DNA from: Erpetoichthys calabaricus
Taxonomy: Eukaryota; Chordata; Cladistia; Polypteriformes; Polypteridae
NCBI RefSeq assembly: GCF_900747795.2
Contig: NC_041405.2
Span: forward strand, 130,915,446 to 130,979,445
Direction: 5' to 3'
DNA: 64,000 nt
The notes below the pieces were generated by a model. It worked only from the letters and a program-made list of their open reading frames with translations. It made no database searches and was not told the origin of the DNA. A program made the translations under genes and the position numbers. This document shows, piece after piece, positions 25,531 to 53,669 of this stretch. How positions within the stretch are numbered: the stretch's first letter is position 1; every line of letters begins with the position of its first letter.

Positions 25531-26440
25531 AAGCAGGACGAACCAGAAGAGAAATATATATAAGAGATTAATAAGTCAACTCATAAATGAAAGAGGTCTC
25601 TTTTTACATATACAGAATTCTTATTTCAAAGGAACTTTACAGTTTCATTAAAGGAATATTATACCTCTGTCACAGATTCAATTTGTGATGGTATATGCAC
25701 CCTTATGAATGAATGATACATTTAAAAAATAGTCGCCCATCATATGACGTCCTTGGAACAATTTCTATAGCAGAAAGACATCTTAACAACAAATTTATTA
25801 AGGATCTACTAATACCAAAAATCTTTCCTACTGTAAAATTTTAGTGGGCATCAAAATACATTGTTGATTGGAAAATGGTGTGGACACTTCCTCATAGATT
25901 TATTTTAACAAAAACAGTGAAAGATCATATAAGATCATTCATAAATTTTATCTATGCAATAGTTTAATATCTAAATTTATTTCAGATATATTAAATCTAT
26001 GCAGCGTCTGTGGTGAAAATAAAGAATGCATTGAATATGTTTTTTGTAACAGCATACATTCAAAAAGGTTTTGGCTTGCTTTAATGAAGGATTTTGGACA
26101 AACAACGAATGGTACAATAAATATAGAGAATGGTAATATCCTATTATGTTATACAAAAAGTAAAAAAGAATGTAACTATGTAATAAATCTGTTCCTATTA
26201 GTTGCAAAACACTTTATTCACAAAATGAGTTAGTAACAGAATTCCAAATTGATTTAATGATGACCTCATTTACTCAGAGGTGCATAACTGCTTAAGTGTC
26301 AACATGAGCTAAAATAATGGCACATACCAATTTTCTCTGGTTAAACAATGGTATTGTTACTAACTATATGCAGATTAGAGACCAATATCCTCAGAAGTCA
26401 TTAATTTTTAAAGGTAGTAATTACAAACATTTTCTAAGAA

Positions 26441-26547
26441 AGTAGGCAGCTCTGTTATCACAATACTGTACAGAAATGTTGATGAGATACCAATCAAAGC
26501 AGTCTGATTTTTCAAAGCAGGCAACTCTTTTGAGAGATAGGTAAATA
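26441..26547. other. Short tail region between L1 and the next Helitron
   Basis: Probably the end of the L1 or its flank; no signal. Confidence 0.3.
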
Positions 26548-27393
26548 CAAGGGGGCTTCGCCCCCTGCTCACTTCGCTCGCCTACCCCCGGCGTTTTGAA
26601 CCCGTGCCCACTGGGCAGCCGTAGTTTCAGACGCGTGTTGTAGGAGCTTGCGTTGTTTTGAACCCGTGCTTGCCCTGCTTCTGCGGTTTGAGACACGCGT
26701 TGTAGGCGTATATCTGTCAGTCGAGCTTGTTCAGTTTGAACCCGTGCCTGCTTTGCCTCCTTAGTTTCAGATGTTGGGTCGTGTTCGGCGTTTTGTACGA
26801 TCCCAAGCAGCACATTATTCCTAACTTCACTCCGCAGTAGTGCCACGCACAATATGGCGGTGACGCCTGCGCCTTCACTACGCAGTAGTGCCACTCACAA
26901 CATGGCGGCAACGCCTGCGCCTTCCGTATTATGTCGGGTTTTACCATGCTGTTTAGGCGCCTTTGCCTTTCGTACTTTCCCGCGCCTTCCGACGCGCGAT
27001 GTAGGCGCCTGCACCTTCCGGGTCTGCCTCCGCTGTGTGGTGTGGATGTTTAACTGTCGTTTTTTCTGCCTTTATATTCTGTATCTCGCTGTGCATGTGT
27101 TTCGTGCCTAGGTTTTTTTGAAGCTGTTGCATTCCAGTTTTCATCATCTATAACCTGCTCTCCATGTGTTTGGCCCCGTTCTTTAACCTCTTTATGACGT
27201 TTTACTTTGTTTCCTACTCTGTCTTTTATTTCTGACCTCGCTTTATCCTGCTTGCGGCATGTCAGAGGGTTCGTAGTCTCTCCCGTTTCGCTATTTGTGT
27301 GGCGCCTGCGCACTATGTCTCCTGCGTCCTCGGGCAGGTCCCTGCGTCCATATCCGGTTTACCATTCTCGATCGGTTAGTAATACTGTATGGA
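26548..27393 (-). mobile_element. Short Helitron derivative
   Basis: On the - strand the 5' end A|TCCATACAGTATTACTAACC at 27393 matches the 9506 element, and the 3' end is the hairpin GGGGGCGAAGCCCCC ending in CTTG, a variant of CTRR, followed by T. The 846 bp interior retains only pieces of the Arg/Lys-rich N-terminal coil seen in the family (LQRVSQTAEAGQARVQ). It has no Rep or helicase domain and is a deletion derivative. Confidence 0.75.
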
Positions 27394-27940
27394 TTTATTA
27401 TGCCCTGTTCATAGCCACCAACAATAACCTGTAACAGGATTACTCGGGAAATTTGATTTTTCTCTTTTCTCTGTCTCATACAAAAAGGGTACCTATTATC
27501 CCTTCATCTATTGGCTTGTCCATTTATTATGGACGTGCTTTTTTTTTAAAAGCAACACACAGACGTGCCCTTTTTCTTTAACACGCCAAATTCCAGCCCA
27601 TCACGTTATGTATATTTTGTTATATGCATAGAGATGATACAATGTTTAAATAGTACATTTGACTATATTGTATTTAATAATTATAATAACTAAAAAAAAT
27701 TGGAATTATTCATAACATGGCGTCTGCACTTCAGCTACCAAATTCCATCTCATCTAAATAAATCTGTATTGCTACCCAATTGTGCTCGGTGTATATGACA
27801 CTCCTATATTCCTATACGATTTTTTTAAAAATATAGTAAATTATTAAGACGATCGAAATAACAGAGCTAATCGAAGAGGCCAGTACAAAAGAACTCGCGA
27901 TAAAATCACGCCCACAATGTTCTCTCACACTGTCTGCGGC
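27394..27940. other. Spacer upstream of the ctdspl3-like promoter
   Basis: AT-rich, no gene or repeat recognised. Confidence 0.4.
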
Positions 27941-27949
27941 CCTTCTGTT

Positions 27950-28162
27950 GTACGTCATTATGAAGCTGTCCAATGAGGTGTGAGTGTCTGCGCGGGCGGA
28001 ATAGCGGCGCCTCCCCGAACTTAGCTATGTTGTGTAGCTTCGCCCGCCCTCTGCCGTCCGCCTTTGAACCCGGCAGATTTAAAATTTCATCTCAAAGCGC
28101 GAAGATAAACATTACACGGAAGAAGACGAGTTCCAGTTTAGTTTTATTGTTGTCTTGTGAAG
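27950..28162 (+). promoter_or_regulatory. Promoter and 5' UTR region of the ctdspl3-like gene
   Basis: A local rise in G+C and CpG content just upstream of the first coding exon. It holds a CCAAT box (27970-27974) and a TTTGAA element (28063-28068). CCAAT with TTTGAA (CHR) is the pairing known from late-cell-cycle promoters bound by NF-Y and the DREAM/MuvB complex, but one of each can occur by chance. No TATA box is seen near the likely start. The transcription start is not defined. Confidence 0.4.
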
Positions 28163-44350
<16,188 letters not shown>

Positions 44351-44514
44351 AAAGGAAGCTAGATCACCCACTAGTGGTCTCCATTGCCATCACTACTATG
44401 GAGGCATGCCATGCTTGCCATTCTTTGTTTGCCAATGTTTTTATGAGGGGTGGGAGGGTGGTTATTGTAAATTATTGTACATAAATGTGTAAATAGTTCA
44501 CAGTGCAAGTTTTA

Positions 44515-44520
44515 AATAAA
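44515..44520 (+). terminator. Polyadenylation signal of the ctdspl3-like gene
   Basis: AATAAA about 165 bases after the stop codon, followed within 30-40 bases by a GT-rich stretch (TTTGTGCTG), giving a short 3' UTR. Confidence 0.65.
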
Positions 44521-47500
44521 TTAAATATTTAACGAAATTCAGTTTGTGCTGATTTACTTAATTTTCCTAGATTTTCACCTTTCTCCTTCTGGGGAATTCT
44601 TACTTTGGTTGAATGGGATTTCACACTGGCACCCCAATGCCAAATTAGATGTTTTGCTATTCATTTTACAAAAACAAATTCTCTTTAGGAAAAATGCCCA
44701 GCTTCTATGTATGTAATAAATCACTGTCACATCGTACTTCACAAATGTGTTGATTTTCAACTTGTGTAATCAATGTCCAGTACTTTACACACTACAAAGA
44801 ATTGTCTTTGCAACTTAAATGTTTGCTGTTTTACAAAGGTGAGTGTGCTGTTCAACCCTGGTTGGTCATCTATTGCACATAAATTATTTTATGTTACGGG
44901 GTTTCAGCCCAAGTTAGAGTGATAGCTTGAAATTCCTGTTGCTGCAATGTGCAAACAGAGTGAAAGTTAAAGCACTGCTTCTTCTGCTTAACTGTTGCAT
45001 CCTACTGTAACCAGGAATTTAGGGTGTGTTTTGGATTTCCCCAGTCTTTAATTGTTGGTATCCTCTCTCTCTCTCTCTCTCGATAGATAGCATTAGTTGC
45101 AGCATAGTAAAATGTACAGTGAAATTTTTACTTGTATGTGCGATCCAACATGCAATTCCCAGCTATTTTCTGGCACCATGAAAATTCAAGAATATTTTAA
45201 ATTTGCTTGCTTAATTTTACTTCTCCTTTACCTGTTTCCAAGCAACTTGTTTGGTGATTCTCTCAGTTCTTGAAGCATTCTGAGATAAAAACCCTGAATC
45301 TTTGATTATATAGATATAGAGATATAGATATATTTATATATAGATATAGATAGATATATAGATATATATATATAGATATATATATATATAGATAAAATAT
45401 GGTAATGGTAAAATGTTGCCTTATTCAAAGAGATTACTCTGCATGTTTAACTCATTTACTGAATCTAATATTTAAAGATATTTGTTTTATGTATTTCATG
45501 TATGTATTTTGTGTATCCTTTTAATGGAGGTGTAAGCACAATTGATTTCATCCCAGCTGTTTACATTCTCCTCTGGTAAGGAAGATATGGAGCTTTTATA
45601 ATCTCTGTATTTGGTTCTGCTGTACTAGTTTGTATGTATTGGGGCCCCTAAATTATATATTGGGCACATAGTGTTCTTAAATCAATAAAAATATTCACTT
45701 TTTGCCATTTTAACCAATCATCTAATAGTACTCTTGCAGTGACTAATGGTTTTATGTGAGCTGGTTAGAATATATCATTGGGACTTGAGTCACTGTGAGA
45801 ATATTAGGAGCACAAAGTGTCTGCTCAAGATCGTGCCTTGGCAGTTCGTGTCACAAATTAAATGAACCAGGTGCTTGTTTCTGTATTGTATGTTCTAAAA
45901 GGCTGCAGTAGAGCAGGGACTGAATAAAGGCACAGTTACAGCATGACAGGTCAAATGTACAGAGCAGGTGTTTGCGTTCTCCAGTTTTCATTAAGTGGTG
46001 GCTCTTGTACCACTGCATCTGTGCCAGGCGGTGTATGCAACCATAAACTCTGTATTGACACATTTATAGCAGAGTGTGTCTGTCATTCACAATGATTGAA
46101 CTACTCATTGACTTGTGGGTTGTGTGCCTTCCTCAGCAGAAGTGGCAGCATCCTCCTCTTCATCTACTCTATAACGAGAAATTACTTTGAAAAATATCAG
46201 CTTTGGTGAACTCCATGATTTTCATTTCCAATCTAATAATAATGGGGAAATCTCTGTACTTGTTTAAGGGTATAAACATTACTTTATTTACAAGATAAAT
46301 CTTTTCTGTCAGAAAATTCCTTTTTTTATGTTGGTGCCCTCTTGTCTATTTTCATAGCTGCACAGTAAAAAAGAAAACACTTTTTAAAGTTCTTCATTGT
46401 TAAGTTTGTTTAACTTAAAATGCTGCAGTATTCCTTTTCATTTTAATTTATTGTACTAGTAAAATTAATTTTCCATAGCAAGGGAAAACACCTTAAATAT
46501 GCTTATTGCCTGTATCAATAGAACTGTATTTAGGGTTTATTTATATAATTAATTGGATTTGAACCAATTCCCCTTGTTTTTTGAGCTATTGTTGTTTTGA
46601 AAACCTCTCCAGACCAACATTAGCAATTACTAGTACTGTACAAAGTTTCAGACTTGTTTTTCTTACTTTAATGCCTGTACCTGCTACAGTACATTGTTTG
46701 GGGAAAACATCCTTTGATTTATTGTTTTTTAATTAAATAAAGGGAGTGGAGTTTTAAAGAGGTCAACCATTTTCTATGTTTTTCTAATCACTGCTTCTCC
46801 TTACAAGCCTACTTCTGCAAACAGTATTATCTTCACTGGCACTTTATTTTAAGGAGTATCTTCCTACCCTGTAGTGCACTTAAGAATTAGGATTGTCCAA
46901 ACATTTCATTTAATTTGCACTTAGAGCCTGGAGATGAGACTGTTAGAGTTATTGCACAATTAAATGGTTTGCGTTTGAAGAAAGCTGAATGAGCCAAGCT
47001 TTTTCTGCCTTATGACATTTTGACCCTGGAGAAATGTGTAAAATTATATTGTTAATTGCATTTCCTTAGATGGGAATATAATGAAAGATCTAAATTTGAT
47101 ATGAACTCCTACTATACTTTAAAATGACTTTTTTTTTTTTCCTTTTGAAAGTCTCTTAAATAAACTTGTTTAATAATTGTTCACAAAGTATTCTAAAAAC
47201 ATGAAGCCAGTTGCCACTTAGAAGGTGGCATTATAGTTTCCTTTTAAAGGTAAAGCTGAATATTGGTGATGGGACAGTCAACATTTTTATTTTATTTTTT
47301 GGTGGTCCTAAGCTTGACGACTTTTGGAAGTTTAGGGAGTTTGCTCCTCCTTCCAACATCCGTGTGGGTTTTGTCAAACTACTCTGCTTATCAGAAAATT
47401 AGAAAAATTTGACAAACATCCCAGCTAATCTCGTCAATGTTATTTTCCTCAAAGTAGCGTCAAATCGTGTTTTCAAAGGTCCTATACCTCATAACTTATT

Positions 47501-47800
47501 CCATTATGCAGGTATACATGGAAAATACTGTTTTGATTATATAATGTGATATATAATTTATTTGTGGGTGCTAAATTTAAAAATCAAAACCATCCTTCAT
47601 AAAACACATTGGCTGTCAATTAGTTTTTTGTTTTTATGCTAAAATTAAATGCCTATTTTAATGATTATTTACTTTCAGTGTTTTTAGAATTTTAAAATGT
47701 ATGCTTAAAATAAAAGGTAACTTATTCAACAGTAAGGTCACAATGTAGCTGTAATTTAACACCATGTAGAGTCCTAGGAGCAGGTGAAGCTGACAGAAGA
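44521..47800. other. Intergenic stretch with minor repeats
   Basis: (TC)n at 45064-45083, a LINE 3'-end fragment at about 45105-45180 (ACAGTGAAATTTTTACTTG), and a degenerate (GATA/TA)n tract at 45310-45395. No gene recognised. Open frames at 45851-46063 (-) and 47211-47402 (+) have no domain. Confidence 0.5.
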
Positions 47801-48169
47801 CCCCATTTTTCCTCCATTGAGTTGGGTAGCAGAGACAGAAATTAGCATGGAGGTCAGAAGGAATGACCAGCTAGAAATAAAAGCCCCAGCTTGGTGCTAA
47901 GAACATCATCTGGCCTCGCTGTGTGGATGCAAATAAAGAGCGGCTACCACTGCTTCATATTAGGCGTATTTAAAGATGGAGCTTGTTTTATGTATTTGAG
48001 TCAAACCTTTCTGCGGTTGTGCAAAATTGAAAGTGGTTATTTTTTGCTGGACCCGATATTAAAAAAAACGGATTTCTGGTGAAGAATTTGATGGTGTGAT
48101 GAGCGACCTTGGGTGTCATTCAGAGAAGTAAGTTATAATTCATGTATTAATTAATTTTAAGGAATTGGG

Positions 48170-48375
48170 TTGCAACATAAGTCTCAAAAGTTCACTTTTT
48201 GGGTTTTATTTGGAATTATTTCTCTGAAAATCTTGGAGTGGTGAATGAAGAGCAGAGTGAAAGATTCTGTGAGGGTATCTTAAGTTACAGTGAACATTGG
48301 GATATCAGTATGATGGCAGGTTACTGCTGGATGATTCATAGGGACGCACCAGAAAAAGTGTGCAAGTGACATGCC
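48170..48375 (+). pseudogene. Fossil of a multi-copy, transposon-associated protein
   Basis: With one shift near 48195 the + strand reads KELGCNISLK then HFLGFIWNYFSENLGVVNE, EEQSERFCEGI, and WDISMMAGYCWMIHRDAPEK. I know this layout (H-F-L-x-S, F-P-E-N-x-G, D-E-H-G-E-R-F, A-D-Y-C-W-x-L-x-R-D) from a repeated, function-unassigned protein in fish and many invertebrates that behaves like a DNA transposon product. Only this conserved block is readable. Its upstream neighbours at 47.9-48.1 kb are not assignable. Confidence 0.55.
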
Positions 48376-49101
48376 ACAAAGCAAAGTTTTGAATCAAACT
48401 AAGTGACAAAAACTAAAGATGTTAAATGTAAGTCAAGAAATATGTGGGGGTGATTTCATTACATATTTTTAAAAGCATTAGTTTGACTCGGTATTTTCAT
48501 ATTAAACTAACTTAGAACAATCATGTCTACATGATAGTGATTTTTCAATTGCTTTTTTCAATTTTGTATTTAAATGTGATTTGTGTGTTAATTAATGCAC
48601 TTAAAAATAACATCAATTAAAACATTTTTTATGAGTTTTTAAATTTGCAGATTGGGTTTCTCTGCATTTAAAAACAACACTGACATTTTGTGTGAAATTT
48701 TCTCTTAAATTGTTTCCGCCTGTGTCCCTGTATTCTTAAACTTATTTAAACATTTCTGGTACTTACTGTATGAATGTGAACAAATCAGTCCTGTCTCCTA
48801 AACTGCTGGTTTGCTAAAACCAAAAACTTTGAACTCCAGCAGTTATTCTTACTAAGTAATACTTTTCACTTCAGGACTGGCATAGCAGCTGTTGTCTGGA
48901 CTTTCTGCCTCTTGTGTGTCTTGTGTGTAATACAAAGACCAAAACTCTCACGTGTGTGTTTAGCTCGAGTTTAACCTTCTCCTGCCACAGTGGACTCTGC
49001 AGCCTGACGTCCTGTAAGCTCACTTCATCTCTGCTGAACTGCAGATGTAGTCTCTTAAGGTATGTTTTTGAGTTGTACACCTCTCCTTGAGTATTCAAAT
49101 C

Positions 49102-49401
49102 CATCCATCCATCCATTTTCCAACCTGCTGAATCCAAACACAGGGTCACGGGGGTCTGCTGGAGCCAAGCCCAGCCAACACAGGGCACTCGGGCAGGGTG
49201 CCAACCCACTGCAGGACACACACAAACACACCCACACACCAAGCACACACACGGGCCAATTTAGAATCGCCAATCCACCTAACCTGCATGTCTTTGGACT
49301 GTGGGAGGAAACCCACGCAGACACGGGAGAACATGCAAACTCAAAGAAAGCGAACCCAGGTCTCCTTACTGTGAGGCAGCAGCGCTACCACCATGTCGCC
49401 C
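49102..49401 (-). mobile_element. V-SINE-like SINE
   Basis: Full-length layout with a CCATCCATCC tail on the left and the tRNA-like head on the right. The duplication GTATTCAAATC is at 49091-49101 and 49402-49412. Near full length, with a small internal gap. Confidence 0.9.
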
Positions 49402-49439
49402 GTATTCAAATCTAACATTCCAATTTTCTATTGTAATAC

Positions 49440-49483
49440 TTATATATAGAGATAGAGATATATAGATATCTATATACTGTATA

Positions 49484-49555
<72 letters not shown>

Positions 49556-49620
49556 ATATTAATATAATATATATAGATAGATAGATAGAGTATATCTATC
49601 TATCTATCTATCTATCTATC
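49440..49620. repeat. Compound (GATA)/(TA)n microsatellite
   Basis: Interrupted GATA units, then a nearly pure (TA)n run at about 49484-49553, then GATA and its complement TATC. The flanks are self-complementary, so the whole can fold back. Confidence 0.9.
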
Positions 49621-50340
49621 ACATTGCATTAAATGTCTTGAGTTTTCCCAAGTCTGAATTCTGTCCTGGTCCATGAACTGATGCTAGATTTTCTTTAATC
49701 TAATTTATGATCCACAAATCACTTTTAACAAAACCTAATTCTGAAAAAAAAAAAATACTTTGAAAGACGGGCTGGTGGCACAATGTTTAAGTCAATATTG
49801 CTACCATCTACAACACTGTGTCCTCCATTCCCAGCTCATTTGTGTGATGTTTAGTCTTGATAATTATCACATTCATTGACTTACCATGGTGTGTGTTAAG
49901 TTTACTGGCCTGTGATTTTTTTATTTTTTTATTTTTACATTCTCCTATTCAGTGTTGTAGATTTTGTCCTTTCCATCACCTTGGCATAAAGTATGAAGCA
50001 GCCCTAGAGGGAGCACCAGTCCAAGGCTTGGCACACACACCCATGCTCACTCATACCATGGCCAGTAGAGTCTTTCTTAACCAAGTGTTGCACATCTTTT
50101 TTGAAAACCCATGGACACTGACCGAGCACTGATCTCCATCAAGACCTTTAACAATATCATCTCACATCTCGATATATCGTTAATGGTAAGAGGCACCGCG
50201 TATTAATGAAATAGTTGACACCTGGCTGTGATTTAACACTAACTTGTAACCTATCAGTTGTGGGAAATAAAGGGAATCCTTATTTATGAAAGGGCTTAGT
50301 GCCGTCACATCATTTTAAAATGTGTAAATAATAATGCAAA
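49621..50340. other. Intergenic spacer
   Basis: No gene recognised; an open frame at 49857-50132 (+) has no domain. Confidence 0.4.
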
Positions 50341-50473
50341 ACGTGTGTTGTATAGGTTTTTATTTAAAACCACACAGATGTACAGACAATTATGATGGCG
50401 AAACCACTGCGCTCTTCCTCTCTCCTCATTTTGTCTTCCCACATTTTCAAGTGTATTATTTGTGTAAATCTGA

Positions 50474-50654
50474 CTAAATGAACTTAACAATGGTCCAGCC
50501 CTTAATACGGTATCGCCATCGATCCCCTATTTCGAGCCCAGGCTGTACGTTGTTAGATGTTGCGTTGAAACCCGCGCCGAGGTGGACGGCGTGAAAGTCG
50601 ACATCATGGGATACTGAAACTCTGGAGCTGAAGATTTCACGCAGCCTGCACATT
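50474..50654 (-). CDS. Possible terminal coding exon of an unidentified - strand gene
   Basis: The - strand reads about 60 codons from 50654 to a TAG at 50476-50474 (MCRLREIFSSRVSVSHDVDF ... HLGAGFNATSNN ... GDRWRYRIKGWTIVKFI). G+C is well above its surroundings, third positions favour C/G (AAC, TTC, CAC, GTC, GAC, GGC), and the exon would start after AAAACAG. A - strand AATAAA (plus 50359-50364) lies about 110 bases past the stop. I do not recognise the protein. The + strand is also open here for part of the length, so strand and reality are both uncertain. No upstream exon was identified between 50.66 and 52 kb. Confidence 0.35.
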
Positions 50655-50800
50655 CTGTTTTAAGACGCTGCATTATATTCCAAAAGCATTACCAGTACAA
50701 TTAGTATGTACAAAGGGAGATTTGTGGCTAAATTTAAATGTTAGTTTAAGGGGTATCACAATCCAAAGATAAGTGAGGGTTTTCTTTGGGAATAGAAATC

Positions 50801-50979
50801 CATCCATCCATCCATCCATTTTCCAACCCGCTGAATCCGAACACAGGGTCACGGGGGCCTGCTGGAGCCAATCCCAGCCAACACAGGGCACAAGGCAGGA
50901 ACCAATCCTGGGCAGGGTGCCAACCCACCGCAGGACACACACAAACACACCCAGCACACACTAGGACCAATTTAGAATC
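50801..50979 (-). mobile_element. 5'-truncated SINE
   Basis: 3' half of the V-SINE-like element with a CCATCCATCC tail. The duplication GGAATAGAAATC is at 50789-50800 and 50980-50991. Confidence 0.9.
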
Positions 50980-51304
50980 GGAATAGAAATCTGATATATA
51001 AATAAATAAATATAAATGTGTCACACACCCACACACACACAAATGTAATTTATTTGTATTCTGCATAGATGCAAGTAAGACAATTATCTCAAAAAAGATT
51101 TTATCATTTTTAAGTGCGTGTATAAAAACAACCGAACCATTCAAGAAGTGATGCAGCATATTATGCATTCATTTTCTGTTCTTAATAAATATGTAACGAG
51201 TGAGGAAGTATTTAGTATTTAATTGGAGTTAATAAATTACGGGAAAAGCCGTTTGAAATAAAACAATAACTTGATGAGTCTAAACGAGGATCCTTGTTTG
51301 CTTT

Positions 51305-51433
51305 CCATCCATCCATCCATTTTCCAACTCGCTGAATCCAAACAGGGTCACGGGGGTCTGCTGGAGCCAATCCCAGCCAACACAGGGCACAAGGCAGGGA
51401 ACCAATCCCGGGCAGGGTGCCAACCCACCGCAG
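51305..51433 (-). mobile_element. 5'-truncated SINE
   Basis: 3' third of the same family. The duplication TCCTTGTTTGCTTT is at 51291-51304 and 51434-51447. The exact 14 bp match suggests a fairly young insertion. Confidence 0.92.
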
Positions 51434-51829
51434 TCCTTGTTTGCTTTAAGTTATGAAAACTACACGAATCTTTGTAGTCTGTGAAATAACGCGTACAAGA
51501 TTTTTTTTTTAAGACCTCGATATCCAAGCCATTGGTTTAAAAGAACCGAGTCTTTCTCGTTTAAGTGGTCTTCAAAAAGCGGCAATATTGGTAACTGGAA
51601 TCGTACTGGATAATAACGAGGCAGGAGCCAGCCCTGCACTGGGCACTCGAAACGGGTGCTGCTGGCACTGCACCAACGCCACTTCTACGAATCGGTTCTA
51701 GTGGGGCGTGTGTTTATAATAGAGCGCGATAACGGCTAAAATGTAGGATTCGGCTTTAGGCGATGAAAGAAAAAACAAATCTGCTTCAAGCACTACCATG
51801 GCACGGTGCCCCCCTTCTCATGTGAGACC

Positions 51830-51950
51830 GCTTCTCAAAGTGCCCGCCCCCTCTGTCTCCGCATGGCCCACGCAAACCCTTCAAAGGGGGCTGGGCGGAC
51901 CGGTAATAAACTGAATGAAAAACAGCCGAGCCGTGAGCCCAACCGAACCG
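51830..51950 (+). promoter_or_regulatory. Probable tmem79 promoter and 5' UTR exon end
   Basis: A CpG-bearing, G+C-rich patch with a GC box (GCCCGCCCCC at about 51842) ends at a strong donor GTAAGT (51951). The next good acceptor upstream of the tmem79 start codon (CCCTCTGTTCCAG, 53662) would complete a 1.7 kb 5' UTR intron. The first base of the exon is not defined. Divergent transcription toward the orphan - strand exon is possible. Confidence 0.45.
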
Positions 51951-53662
51951 GTAAGTGGCGAAACAGTGTACGATTAGTAGCGAAGATGCAGGAGGCTGAG
52001 CGCTCCCCTGGATGGTCCTCTTTATTTGTTTTTAATTTGGTTAATCCGTGTGGCGGCCACAACAGTTCTGCTGATATTTAGTAGCAGAATGAAGCAGAGT
52101 CTCATCTCAGGACAAAAATTAAAGCACTTCACGAGGGAAGGTGGGTGGGACTAACTTAGAAGGGTCTGCTCCGATGCATCGTACAGCTACCGACAAAGAC
52201 CAGTTGTTAGCTGAAAGTTAATGCTGTTGGATTTGTGACCGTCAAGTCAGAAATGAAAAGTCTATGAAAGACGCCCTAGAAAGTGTGTGGAGTGGAGCTT
52301 CTTTGAAGATATGGACACACCAGGTGCCCGGGTGAAAGCAGGAGTGCGAAGTTCATATGTGCGCGTGTGTCTAGTCACTTATAGAGCACGCTGTTGATTG
52401 TGTGTGTGTCCCTTAGGCTGTAGTTATAGTTTTGTTTAACGTAAAGGTTTTACGTGAATGTATGTCCGCTACGTGCCAAGTCAACCGATCTGACTGCGGT
52501 ACCCAGTCATCCGAAAAAAGATTTAATGCCAACCTACCATCGTTTTAAAGCTTAAGAAAGCAGGACTCGTGCGTTACCAGTAAAGTAGTTCAAAGCAGAT
52601 TGTTAATGTCTTTATCTGTAAAAATATCAAGTAAGATGTGGGCTTTAACTCTGAAGCGTTTGCATACATGCATTAAAATGAAGAGGGGCGGTTGATATCG
52701 TGTAGACTTGATGATTAGGTTTATTTATTTATTTCAATGTTATGTATGTATAGCACCTTGCATGACTCACGTATTAGCATCAGCAAATCAAGACGTGTGT
52801 TTTTTAATAGAACAGGAGACATTTGCATGAAATGCGCCCAGGGAATAAGGTTGGTGTGCCAGGCTTGTGGGCAGGAAATAGTCAAACATTTCTCATGGTC
52901 TTTAGATCCTAATCTCACTGTGAATAACAAATCTTTTTCTTTCATAATGCACACTTGCCGTGAAAATGAATGCATTAAACTATTCAAGACAATCTTGCCC
53001 GTGTTACATTTACATTCCAACTCTCCTTCACCTTGATGGCCAATGCAGTAACAACTGCGAACAGCAGCCCTGATTATTGCTGCTTAATCGTAGCGGCTGT
53101 GAGATGCTCCTACTCAAATGATTTCTTTAATCTTTTTAATCTTGCAGAGAAGGCAGTGTGTCTCAGTAAATATCAGAAACGGAGCATCGGCCTGCTGTTA
53201 CACAGAGCACACCATTCATTTCACACGTACAGCATTTGTTTTGGCAATAACTAGAGTTCTTTTCGAAAGCAATTTTGTTTAATTAGATGGTCCTCCTCCT
53301 CCTCTTTCTCAATTTGTTTAGTCTGGAGAAGGATCCTCCTTACGATTTTTCTTCCTCCCATGCAATGTGGTCAGCATGCAGACCTTAGTGGGAGAGCAGG
53401 CGATGCCTCCAGGGCTCCATATAGGCAGCTGAGAAGATCTGAGTGGTGATTAATTCAGGAAGGACCAGGGTGGGATGAAGTTCCACCATTCGACATCCTG
53501 TGAGTGTTTGAAAGGAGAGGGCTTTAGTAGTTTTAATGTTCTACTGAGGGCTGTTACATCCTTTCTTAGAACAGGGAAGGAGGGTACTTTAGTGGTCTTT
53601 ACATGGTCTCACTCCATTTGGGGCAGCCTTTGTGTCTCAGCCTATTCATCCCTCTGTTCCAG
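51951..53662 (+). other. Putative 5' UTR intron of tmem79
   Basis: No mobile element recognised. An open frame at 52737-53036 (+) reads a Cys-pair motif (CMKCAQGIRLVCQACGQE) but lacks splice or start support, so I treat it as chance. 53270-53640 is pyrimidine-rich upstream sequence. Confidence 0.45.
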
Positions 53663-53669
53663 CTGAATC

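Noticed and set aside
48876-49054. Exon bounded by TTCACTTCAG and GTATGT on the + strand (also open on the - strand)
   Set aside because: Splice-like borders are present but the translation is Cys/Leu/Ser-rich without similarity I recognise, and both strands are open; not enough to call a gene.
51806-52081. 91-codon + frame and 75-codon - frame in the G+C-rich patch
   Set aside because: The patch looks like promoter and 5' UTR; the + frame runs through the strong donor at 51951.
52737-53036. Zinc-finger-like small protein (CMKCAQGIRLVCQACG)
   Set aside because: Two Cys pairs without His/Cys partners at proper spacing, an equally long frame on the other strand, and no splice or start support.
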